From Citreicoccus inhibens (GTDB taxonomy: Bacteria; Myxococcota; Myxococcia; Myxococcales; Myxococcaceae): DNA of 64,000 bases. The notes beneath the pieces are model-generated. The model searched no databases. It saw only the letters and a program-made list of their open reading frames with translations, and had not been told where the DNA came from. This document shows positions 15,903-23,298 of the stretch, in pieces. The translations under genes were made by a program, and so were the position numbers. Location: positions 1-64,000 of the forward strand of contig NZ_JAHNZT010000030.1 of assembly GCF_019039035.1 (NCBI RefSeq), read 5' to 3'. Numbering within the stretch: the first letter of the stretch is position 1; every line of letters starts with the position of its first letter.

Positions 15903-16667
15903 ATGAGCCGCAGCCGCGACCGAGGAACCGAGTTCACCCGTCAGTTCGAGGGACCGCAGACGCTGGATGGATTGTTGGACCTCGCGGGCAGCCCCTGCGA
16001 CACCCCCGAGGTCCTCACGCGCATGCGCGAGGCGCGCGCGAAGGGACGGACGCACAGCGACGTCATCCCCACGCTCTTCCCCGAGGAGCCGCGCTTCCCT
16101 TCACCGGAGCTGGCGCGGCGCCTGTACCAGAACCTGCTGGGCCTCTGGGACCTGGTGGAGGAAGGCGGCGCCATCCGACTGGAGGACGAGGGGCCGCGTG
16201 CCCCCCGGCCGAAGAAGGAGCGGCGCGTGGCCCCCGCGCCCTTCCATCCAGGCGAGCCCTCCAGCGAATTCGTGGAGGCCGCCTGGCGTTATCTGGAAGA
16301 CGACGAGAAGGCGCGCACCCGGCTCTTGCACGCGTTCGAGAACCGGCAGGATGGCCTGCTGGGCGCGCTTGACGCCGCGGGGCTCACGGACGAAGGATAC
16401 GGCGTCGCCCGCCACCTGCTCTTCGAGCTGCACGCCATGCTGGAGCTGGGCTGCCCGCCGGGGCCTGGGTTCGTGGATCCGGCGGCGCTGGAGAAGGACT
16501 CGGACGCTCCGCCCGTGCCCGTCAGCCTCCAGGCATACGCGGACGAAGCGCTGTTCGAGGCGGAGCAAGACGAGGAGCAGCCCCTGTCCCCCGAGGAACT
16601 GGAGCGGTTGCGTCCCCTCGTCCGGCGAGGACTGGCGGCGCTGTGGCAGGCCCGCAAGGGGAGATGA
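15903..16667 (+). CDS. Cytosolic helical protein, unknown function
   Basis: The 254-residue product is acidic and mostly helical, with no signal peptide. It has two similar helical halves: residues about 8-90 (QFEGPQTLDGLLDLAGSPCDTPEVLTRM) and about 115-250 (EFVEAAWRYLEDDEKARTRLLHAF), split by a basic Pro-rich linker. The C-terminal stretch EEQPLSPEELERLRPLVRRGL is strongly charged. The next gene starts 3 bp after its stop, so they form one translational unit. No enzymatic motif is visible. Confidence 0.72.
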   Translation: MSRSRDRGTEFTRQFEGPQTLDGLLDLAGSPCDTPEVLTRMREARAKGRTHSDVIPTLFPEEPRFPSPELARRLYQNLLGLWDLVEEGGAIRLEDEGPRAPRPKKERRVAPAPFHPGEPSSEFVEAAWRYLEDDEKARTRLLHAFENRQDGLLGALDAAGLTDEGYGVARHLLFELHAMLELGCPPGPGFVDPAALEKDSDAPPVPVSLQAYADEALFEAEQDEEQPLSPEELERLRPLVRRGLAALWQARKGR

Positions 16668-16670
16668 AGG

Positions 16671-17225
16671 ATGGCGAAGGACGACAACGACGGTGGTGGC
16701 TTCAGCGGCAAGCGCAACAAGAGCTGGCGCGAGCTGGATGCCCAGCGCGGCAAGAGCCGCTACCACTCCCGTCAGGACGACCCGGCGCAGCAGAAGATTG
16801 AGCGCAGCGCCAGCTACCAGAAATACAAGACGGCGGCGGACGCGCTCTTCACGGGCGGCGAGCTGCCCGAGGGGCTCGCCAAGACGTTCGACCCCGAAGG
16901 CAAGCGCAAGGCCCAGAAGCAGGCGATGATGAAGGTCCAGGAGTCCGAGACGCGCGCCGCCTGGGTCACGGCGGTGGTGGACTACCTGGAGAAGTATCCG
17001 GACCTGCCCGACGACGCGTACTTCCTCGACAGCCTCCTGGACCACCCGCGCGAGCGCATCGTGGACAAGGCGCTGGCGAAGCTGGAGGCGCTCCAGGAAG
17101 AGGGCAAGCTCAAGGCGAAGGTGCCGCAGAGCCTGGAGCAGCGCCTGAAGTCCGTGGAGCTGACGGGCTCGGACCCGGACACCCAGGGCCGAGCGAAGGC
17201 GCTGCGCGAGAAGCTGCGCACCTGA
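16671..17225 (+). CDS. Charged cytosolic protein, unknown function
   Basis: The 184-residue product is Lys/Asp/Glu-rich: MAKDDNDGGGFSGKRNKSWRE at the start, then DFYLEK-like helices (VVDYLEKYPDLPDDAYFLDSLLDHP). The region LDHPRERIVDKALAKLEALQEEGKLK looks like a HEAT-type or other helical repeat. It follows the previous helical gene by 3 bp and is probably a partner protein. It has no secretion signal and no recognised motif. Confidence 0.72.
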   Translation: MAKDDNDGGGFSGKRNKSWRELDAQRGKSRYHSRQDDPAQQKIERSASYQKYKTAADALFTGGELPEGLAKTFDPEGKRKAQKQAMMKVQESETRAAWVTAVVDYLEKYPDLPDDAYFLDSLLDHPRERIVDKALAKLEALQEEGKLKAKVPQSLEQRLKSVELTGSDPDTQGRAKALREKLRT

Positions 17226-17327
17226 CCGCCGCGCGCGTCCCGCCTGGGGCCCGCCCGCTCGGGTGTTGTCCCCCCCGCGCTCGCGCTCCACCTTCCTTCG
17301 CGGGGTGAACACGCCAAGGGGGCAGGC

Positions 17328-17933
17328 ATGAGGGCGGGCATTGGACTGGGGCTGTGTGTCGCGCTGCTGGCGGGCGAGGCGATGGGCACGTCGCAAGGCG
17401 CCTCGGCCCGGCACGCCGGCTACATCGACTGGAGAGGGCCCTACTTCCTCTTCGCCGCCGGCGCGGAGGGCTACACCGGCAAGCTCGCCCCCAACCTCAA
17501 CCCTGGGCTGGCCTACGGCGTGCTCGTGGGCTACCGGGCCACGAACCTGCTGGGCGTGGAGGTGGGCTACAGCGGCGGCATCAACGACGTGCAGGGCTCG
17601 CGCGGCAACGGCGGCCCGGACATCGTGCGCAACGGCGCGCAGGCCGCGTTCACCGTGGCCGTCACCTCCACGCGGCTCCAGCCCTTTGGTTACGCGGGCC
17701 TCGGCGTGGAGCGCTACTCCGTGCGCCACGGCTTCTCGTTCCAGTTCATCGACGACACGGGCGGCTACGCGCCCCTCGGCGCTGGCTTGCGCTACCAAAT
17801 CACCCCGTCGTTCACCGCCGAGTTTCGCGGCGGGTTCAGCTTCCTGTTCGGCCAGGACTTCGCCTTGGTTCCTGGACAGGAGGCCCTGGACGGGCGCTAC
17901 CACGCGCTGTTGCAACTGGGTGGCAGCTACTGA
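17328..17933 (+). CDS. Outer-membrane beta-barrel protein
   Basis: The 201-residue product has a signal peptide (GIGLGLCVALLAGEAMG) and alternating hydrophobic/aromatic strands typical of small OmpA/OmpW-type barrels: YFLFAAGAEGYTG, GLAYGVLVGYRATNLLGVEVGYSGG, LQPFGYAGLGVERYSV, FTAEFRGGFSFLFG. It ends LLQLGGSY, an aromatic C terminus usual for BAM substrates. It is predicted to be an eight-stranded barrel in the outer membrane; ligand unknown. It is convergent with a second outer-membrane protein gene 12 bp away. Confidence 0.78.
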   Translation: MRAGIGLGLCVALLAGEAMGTSQGASARHAGYIDWRGPYFLFAAGAEGYTGKLAPNLNPGLAYGVLVGYRATNLLGVEVGYSGGINDVQGSRGNGGPDIVRNGAQAAFTVAVTSTRLQPFGYAGLGVERYSVRHGFSFQFIDDTGGYAPLGAGLRYQITPSFTAEFRGGFSFLFGQDFALVPGQEALDGRYHALLQLGGSY

Positions 17934-17945
17934 CGCCCGCGCGGC

Positions 17946-19013
17946 TCACCAGATGTAGCGGAGGATGAGCTGCGCGTAGGTGAGCGTGGGCTTGCCGGAC
18001 TCCTGGTCGCGGCCCTCGGGGCCCAGGCCCTGGAGGGGCTCGGCGGACAGGGTGGCCACCGCGCCCAGGCCCACCTGGAGGCTGGGGCGGCCGGTGTAAT
18101 AGAGCCCCAGGGCCAGCGTGCTGAGGCCGAGCGTGCGGTTCTTGCGGAACACCTCTTGTTGCGTGCCCGTGCGCAGGGCGTACTCGCCCATGAGGCCCAC
18201 GGGGACGTGCACCACCGGCTGGAAGTCCACGGCGGCGGCCAGCGCCAGGTCCACGCGCACCGCGTGCGTCGCCTGCTCGGTGCGGGTGCCCAGGGACACG
18301 TCGAAGGGCTTGCGTTTCTGCCATGCGTACTCGGCGCTGGCGGAGGCCTGGAGCGAGAGCCACGTGCCGAGCGCCTGCGCCACGAAGAAGCCGCCCCCCG
18401 CCGTCTTCTCCGTGCGAGGCAGCAACACGAGTTGGCCCAGGCGGCCCTCGCCCACCGAGTCCACCGTGGGCTGGGGCGAGTTGACGATGGCATTCACCAG
18501 GGGAAGCACCTGGATGCCACGCTGATTGCTGAGGCCGAAATGTCCTCGGACGGAGAGCTGGGTGCCGGTGTCCTCGATGCGCAGCACGCGCCCCACCACG
18601 CCCAGCTCGCCGAGCAACTCGAACGACGCGCCGCTCGCGACCAGCGACGCGGCGTTCACGCCGCTGATGACGTTGGCGCGAGCAAAGCCCGTCAGCCCCA
18701 GCCACGGCGTCACGCGAAGGCCCAGGTCGAGCGTCTGCTGGAAGCCCGTCAGCGTGACGTCGTAGGTCCCGAGCCGTCCGGCGGGGAGCTGCGGCACCGC
18801 GTAGCGCGCCAACCCCTCGCGGATGCCCACGTGCGTGGTGACGAAGGCGCTCTGCTGGAGGATGGGGAACAGGAAGGTCTGTCCGCCCAATCGCCGCGTG
18901 GCGGCCTGTTCACATTCCTGGGACTGACCCTCGGCCTCGGCGGCAACTGGCGCGGCGGCCACTCCCGGAGCCGAGCCCAGCAGCCACAACAACCCCCATG
19001 TCGTCAGCGTCAT
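17946..19013 (-). CDS. Outer-membrane beta-barrel protein, larger
   Basis: The 355-residue product has a signal peptide (TWGLLWLLGSAPGVAAAP) and many amphipathic beta strands (GTYDVTLTGFQQTLDLGLRVTPWLGLTGF, LSVRGHFGLSNQ, VRVDLALAAAVDF, LQVGLGAVATLSAEP). It ends AQLILRYIW, with terminal aromatic Trp as in outer-membrane barrels. The size suggests 12-16 strands. It is like many myxobacterial outer-membrane proteins without assigned substrate. The neighbouring convergent gene also encodes a barrel. Confidence 0.75.
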   Translation of the reverse strand: MTLTTWGLLWLLGSAPGVAAAPVAAEAEGQSQECEQAATRRLGGQTFLFPILQQSAFVTTHVGIREGLARYAVPQLPAGRLGTYDVTLTGFQQTLDLGLRVTPWLGLTGFARANVISGVNAASLVASGASFELLGELGVVGRVLRIEDTGTQLSVRGHFGLSNQRGIQVLPLVNAIVNSPQPTVDSVGEGRLGQLVLLPRTEKTAGGGFFVAQALGTWLSLQASASAEYAWQKRKPFDVSLGTRTEQATHAVRVDLALAAAVDFQPVVHVPVGLMGEYALRTGTQQEVFRKNRTLGLSTLALGLYYTGRPSLQVGLGAVATLSAEPLQGLGPEGRDQESGKPTLTYAQLILRYIW

Positions 19014-19152
19014 GTCCGCGAACGTGGGGAAGCCACCCTGTTGTGACCATCACCCTCGAGACCCGGGGCCGCGTCCACCACCGCACCCCACGGCGCGAAC
19101 ACGCCTGAGGATGCGCTCGCGTCCGCCGCGGCGCGCGCGCAAGACGCGACCT

Positions 19153-19168
19153 CGATGCGGCCGCATCG
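19153..19168. repeat. Perfect 16-bp palindrome downstream of the Tad-like operon
   Basis: CGATGCGGCCGCATCG lies 12 bp past the stop of the last pseudopilin-operon gene. It could be a short terminator hairpin or a binding site. There is no T-run. Nothing else is seen in the 166-bp gap. Confidence 0.4.
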
Positions 19169-19179
19169 CCGCGACGCGA

Positions 19180-19890
19180 CTACCGGGCGCGGCCTCGGTA
19201 CACGAGCACCACGGCGCGCAGCCCTCCGGCGCCGGGTTGATGCACCACGCGCAGCTCTTCGTTCGCGCGCGTGTAGAGGCCGGCTTCGTCTCCGCGCCTC
19301 CAGCCCGCGGCGGGCAGCGCGCGCGCGTAGAACGCGTCCACCTGTTCACCGCTGAGCGCGACGTGAAACGCCAGGGTGCGCGAGCCCTCGCCGCCCACGC
19401 GCAGCACCTCGCGGGCGTCTGGCGGCAGGGGCGCGAAGTCGGGGGACGCGTCGGGCGCGCGGCGCAGCACGTGGTTCGCCTCGCCCAGGTACACGAGCGT
19501 GGTGCCATCGGGTTGCGCCTGGAGGATGGCCGTGTACGTGAGGCCTCGCTCCATGTCCGCCGCGGTGAGCATGGCGGCATTGCGCGCGAGCTGCGGCTGC
19601 TCACGCCCCGGTGGCACGAAGAGCCCCGCCGCGAGGAACGCGTCCGCGAGCTTCTGCACCACCTCGGCGGGAGACTCCTTCACCTGCACCGCGCGCAGCG
19701 CCACCGGAAGCCCCGCGGCCTCCACGACCTCGCTCGCCTCGACATGGGACACCACCCGGAACAGGGGCCAGGCGAAGCGCGGAGGCTCGGCGCCCGCGTC
19801 CTGCTGGGCGCGGGCCACAGGCGACAGCAGTCCCACGAGGCACGCCAGGAGCCACGCCGCGAAGCGCGCGCTGTCGCGCCAGGCCCTCAC
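19180..19890 (-). CDS. Secreted protein of the Tad-like operon, unknown function
   Basis: Start chosen at GTG 19890 because it forms a GTGA overlap with the stop of the preceding gene and puts a signal peptide (FAAWLLACLVGLLSPVARAQ) at the N terminus. The mature protein of about 210 residues has two halves of mixed alpha/beta character, including VVQKLADAFLAAGLFVPPG and GEQVDAFYARALPAAGWRRGDEAGLYTR. This resembles small periplasmic domains that score a difference signal. No catalytic motif. Its place as the last gene of a TadE/TadG-like set suggests a role in pilus-like assembly or secretion. Confidence 0.72.
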   Translation of the reverse strand: MRAWRDSARFAAWLLACLVGLLSPVARAQQDAGAEPPRFAWPLFRVVSHVEASEVVEAAGLPVALRAVQVKESPAEVVQKLADAFLAAGLFVPPGREQPQLARNAAMLTAADMERGLTYTAILQAQPDGTTLVYLGEANHVLRRAPDASPDFAPLPPDAREVLRVGGEGSRTLAFHVALSGEQVDAFYARALPAAGWRRGDEAGLYTRANEELRVVHQPGAGGLRAVVLVYRGRAR

Positions 19891-20840
19891 CGCGGCACGC
19901 CGCCCAGCCAACTGTTCTCCCGAGGCACGTCATAGCGAGGGCCGCCCGGGGGCACGTGGAAGGGCGTCACCTCCCAGCGCGACTGGCCGCCCGCGTGCGT
20001 GGGGCCGATGTTCTCCTCGTAGCCATCCTCTTCGCCGCGGTAGCTCATGAAGAACTGGTCCTCGTTGACGCCGGGCGCGCCCACGAGCGCCGCCAGCGCG
20101 CTGCCCGCCCCGCCGCCACCGCCGTTGGCGCGGAACACGCGCTGCGTCCACTGGTAGTAGTCCGAGTTGGCGCAGCGGCTGGCGCCGTTGATGTTCAGCG
20201 CGCAGGGGCGGCCCTCCGCCACGCCCGCCAGCCCCCAGTCATCCAACAGGAGCGCGAAGCGACCCGGGCACGCGCCCCCCTTCGCGCGTCCCGCAGCGCA
20301 CACCGTGAAGGCGTTGGCCGCCTTGCGCTGCGCCTCATGGAAGGGAGGCTCCAGGAACTTGCCGATGCGCGACGCGCTCAGCCCCGAGGACGCCGTGCAC
20401 GTCATGCCCGGCGACACCACCGTCATGGACTGGGCGAGCGCCGAGCTCCCACCCGCGTCGCCGGGGGCGATGCCTCGCAGCCCGTTGGGCAAGCCCGCCT
20501 CGCAGTTCACCCGGATGGGCGTGGCGCGGGCGATGGCCTGCTGGAGCGTGACGGCGCCGCTGCCCTTGCTCTCGCGCCCGTCGAAGTCCTGGTAGCGCCG
20601 CGAGGCCTCGGCCTCGGCGAGCGACACGGCGTTGTCGCGCTGCCACTCGTTGGACTCGGGAGAGTGCTGCACGTGGGCCGTGGCGTCCCACAGCGCGAAG
20701 TTGGCCGCCTCCTGGACCTTCAGCGTGATGGCGCCCACCTCCGCGAAGTAGATGCCGAACAGGAGGATGGTGACGAACACCATCAACCCCAGCGACGTCT
20801 CCACCAGCGATTGCCCGCGTCGGGCCGCGTGCGTGCGCAT
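19887..20840 (-). CDS. TadE-like pseudopilin
   Basis: The 317-residue product opens with a basic stretch and one long hydrophobic helix (RRGQSLVETSLGLMVFVTILLFGIYFAEVG). This is the TadE/TadF pattern: G-Q-S-x-V-E with Glu before the hydrophobic stretch, cleavable by a prepilin peptidase. The large periplasmic part has several cysteines (CEAGLPNG, TCTAS, VCAAGRAKGGACPG, CALN, RCAN) that could form disulfides. It starts 3 bp after the TadG-like gene, so the genes are translationally coupled. Confidence 0.8.
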   Translation of the reverse strand: MRTHAARRGQSLVETSLGLMVFVTILLFGIYFAEVGAITLKVQEAANFALWDATAHVQHSPESNEWQRDNAVSLAEAEASRRYQDFDGRESKGSGAVTLQQAIARATPIRVNCEAGLPNGLRGIAPGDAGGSSALAQSMTVVSPGMTCTASSGLSASRIGKFLEPPFHEAQRKAANAFTVCAAGRAKGGACPGRFALLLDDWGLAGVAEGRPCALNINGASRCANSDYYQWTQRVFRANGGGGGAGSALAALVGAPGVNEDQFFMSYRGEEDGYEENIGPTHAGGQSRWEVTPFHVPPGGPRYDVPRENSWLGGVPR

Positions 20841-20843
20841 GGC

Positions 20844-22397
20844 TCAGTACCGTCCCCCGCGCCGACTGCCGCCCCGATAGCCCGCTTTGTCCAACTGACG
20901 CAGGGCCGCGGCGTGGTCAGTGAAGCCCGCGGCGGAGAGGCTCTCCGCGGGCTTGTCGTCGTCGGCGCCCTCGGCGCTCACCAGCGTGGCGCGCCAGAAG
21001 GGGTTGAGGAAGTTGGGCGGCTCGCGCCACCCCCCTCCCGCCGAAGCGGGCCGAGGCCGGTGGTAGTAGGCGATGCCCGCCGCGAGGGCCACCTGGTTGC
21101 GCGGCACCTCTTCGCGCCCCGTGGGCTGGATGCGGCCCAGCGGACTCGCGTTGTCGAACTCCGTGTCGCTCTGCTCGGTGAAGTGGAAGCGGAAGTAGAG
21201 GTTCCAGGGGTCCGGATGCTTCCGGCGCGAGTCGCTCGCGTAGTCGCGGAACAGGATGGAGTACAGCTTGGGCTGCCCGTACTGGTTGCCCCCACCCGCC
21301 CCCAGCGCCGTGGTGTTGTAGCCCATGGAGAAGGGCCAGATGCCCGGGCACACCACGCAGGTGCCCAGCGTGTGCCGGTCCCCCATCTCCTCCGCGTTCT
21401 CGGGCTGCTGCCCCGGAGGCGTGCGCGTGCCGTACACGTGCTGGTCCTCGCGCGTCTGGCGCTCGTCGGACATCACCCACGCGCTCGTCACCGGCACCAC
21501 CGGCGGCTTGGGCGGGGTGAGGCAGCGCGTGGGCACGACCACGGTCGCGTGGTCATGGCCCCACGAGTTGCGCCCCGAGACGGTGCCGTAGCGCGACGGA
21601 TCCATGCCGGCCGGGCTGTTGTAGTGCCGGAAGGCCGAGGACGACGCCGCGTTGCCCGAGCCGAAGCCCGCCGAGCCTCCCGCGCGGTTGTGCACCCACG
21701 TCCAGCCCAGGCTTCCCATGGTCGCGTGCAGCGAGGGCCGCGTGCTGCCGCCCGCCGGACACACCGCGCCGGAGACCGCGCCACAACCTCCGCCGGGCGC
21801 CGTGCCGGTCTTCTGCCCCTGCATGACCTCGGACTCCTCGGGCACGGGGCCGTCGCCGTTGACCTCCATCAAGCTCTTGGCGGCGCCCTCGGCCGGGGCC
21901 TGCAACTCCGCGTTCGCCTCGCGGGCGATGCGCGCGGCCAGCTTCTGATCTCCCAGTTGCTCGGTGAGCAGCTTCGAGTAGAGCGTCAGCGACGCGCTGT
22001 AGAGCGAACCCGCTTGTCCTTGGAGCGAGCGCGTCTGGGCGGCGGCCGCCTTGTCCGCCGCGAACCACGCGGCCTCCAGCACGTTGCCCGGGCACGCAAT
22101 CTGGTGCGCCGCGTACACCTGGCCGCTCTTGCTGATCATCGCCTGCGTGCCGGCCATCGCCACCATGTGCGCGACCTGGGCGCGGTTCATCACCGCGATG
22201 GCGTTGAAGGTGCGGGCCACCGACACGGCCTGGCTGTACGCCGCCGCGTCCGCCGCCATCTGGATTTCGACGCGCTCCTTGGCGCGCATGCCGAAGCCCA
22301 ACGTCATCAGCACCATCAGCGCCATGAGGAGCAGCGTCAGCGCGAAGAGCACCAGCGCCTGTCCCCGACGGCGCCTCAGAATCCGGTGACCGGGCAT
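20844..22397 (-). CDS. TadG-like protein with N-terminal pilin-type helix
   Basis: The 517-residue product starts RRRRGQALVLFALTLLLMALMVLMTLGFGM, then KERVEIQMAADAAAYSQAVSVARTFNAIAVMNR. This matches TadG/TadE-type proteins whose post-helix segment reads as AADAAAxxAA. The rest is an extended periplasmic region rich in Gly, Ser, Pro and Cys without a von Willebrand A motif that I can see. It overlaps the upstream TadE-like gene by 22 bp and is followed after 3 bp by the next pseudopilin. It is likely a minor subunit or tip component of a Tad-like fibre; the ATPase and secretin are not in this window. Confidence 0.78.
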   Translation of the reverse strand: MPGHRILRRRRGQALVLFALTLLLMALMVLMTLGFGMRAKERVEIQMAADAAAYSQAVSVARTFNAIAVMNRAQVAHMVAMAGTQAMISKSGQVYAAHQIACPGNVLEAAWFAADKAAAAQTRSLQGQAGSLYSASLTLYSKLLTEQLGDQKLAARIAREANAELQAPAEGAAKSLMEVNGDGPVPEESEVMQGQKTGTAPGGGCGAVSGAVCPAGGSTRPSLHATMGSLGWTWVHNRAGGSAGFGSGNAASSSAFRHYNSPAGMDPSRYGTVSGRNSWGHDHATVVVPTRCLTPPKPPVVPVTSAWVMSDERQTREDQHVYGTRTPPGQQPENAEEMGDRHTLGTCVVCPGIWPFSMGYNTTALGAGGGNQYGQPKLYSILFRDYASDSRRKHPDPWNLYFRFHFTEQSDTEFDNASPLGRIQPTGREEVPRNQVALAAGIAYYHRPRPASAGGGWREPPNFLNPFWRATLVSAEGADDDKPAESLSAAGFTDHAAALRQLDKAGYRGGSRRGGRY

Positions 22398-23167
22398 CCG
22401 CCCCCCCGCTGGAAGTAGTCCGCCATGGCGGGCGTCATCATCCGCATGGAGGCGTTGACCTGGATGGGGAAGACGAAGTGGCCGCTGTCGCTCCAGGCCA
22501 CCATCCGCCGACCCAAGTCCCCGCCCGGCCAGTCATCCGGGCCGAGCGTGAGCGGCTCGTCGCCCCACCAGTCCGACTGCTTCTGCACCGGCATGAGGGG
22601 GTTGGCCGCCGTGTAGCGCTTGAGGTGGAAGTGAGCCAGGAACATGCGGCTCATCACCCAGTTCGCGAACGGGATGCGCATGTAGTACCAGGCCACCATG
22701 CGGATCTCGAGCGTGCGCGCGCGCACCTCGGCGCGCGAGTCCGTGGGCGCGTCGAACATCAGGTCCTCGCCCGAGTCGAGCCCGCGCACCCAGTCCGCGT
22801 CCGGGGACTCGCGCACGATTTCGATCATCGGCCCCTGGAAGTCCTCGCCGTAGGAGCTGCGCACATCGTAGCGGTTGTCGCGCCGGCGCTCGAAGGCCTT
22901 GGCCAGCCGCGCGCCCGTGTCCGTGCGCGCCACCGTGGGCAGCATCGTCACCATCGCCGCGTGCATCATGGGGCGGCAGTCCCCATGGTTCAGGCTCCCG
23001 GCGCGCACGGCCCGGTAGGCCGCCACCTGCGCGAGGATGCGCCCCTGCAACATCATGAAGAGCTGCAGCGTGCCCAGCAGCAGGAACACGACCAGCGGCA
23101 GGCTCAGGGCTGCTTCCACGGCCGCCTGGCCGGATTGCTTCGCGGTCTGTGCAGCCTGACCAGCCAT
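22376..23167 (-). CDS. TadE-like pseudopilin, first gene of the operon
   Basis: The 263-residue product has the TadE signature SGQAAVEAALSLPLVVFLLLGTLQLFMMLQ (Gln-x-x-x-Glu before a hydrophobic helix). A mixed periplasmic domain with several Trp and Met residues follows (RMVAWYYMRIPFANWVMSRMF). It is the promoter-proximal gene of a four-gene set, with a 22-bp overlap to the next gene. The 131-bp gap upstream holds the terminator of the SNF2 gene and presumably the promoter of this operon. Confidence 0.82.
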   Translation of the reverse strand: MAGQAAQTAKQSGQAAVEAALSLPLVVFLLLGTLQLFMMLQGRILAQVAAYRAVRAGSLNHGDCRPMMHAAMVTMLPTVARTDTGARLAKAFERRRDNRYDVRSSYGEDFQGPMIEIVRESPDADWVRGLDSGEDLMFDAPTDSRAEVRARTLEIRMVAWYYMRIPFANWVMSRMFLAHFHLKRYTAANPLMPVQKQSDWWGDEPLTLGPDDWPGGDLGRRMVAWSDSGHFVFPIQVNASMRMMTPAMADYFQRGGGCPVTGF

Positions 23168-23251
23168 AGGATTGGGGAGAGCATCCAGGAGCGGGGGGAG
23201 ACGGACACTCCAGCTCGCAGATTCTCGACAATCGAGGAATCAGTCAAATGG

Positions 23252-23285
23252 CCGGGGGCGGAAAGTTTCAGTCATCCGCCCCCGG
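23252..23285 (-). terminator. Strong hairpin terminator of the SNF2 gene
   Basis: CCGGGGGCGGA (23252-23262) and TCCGCCCCCGG (23275-23285) form a perfect 11-bp stem with a 12-nt loop, beginning 14 bp past the SNF2 stop. The sequence CAGTCA occurs both in the loop and just outside the stem (23241-23246). Confidence 0.6.
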
Positions 23286-23298
23286 TGACCGCCACCGC

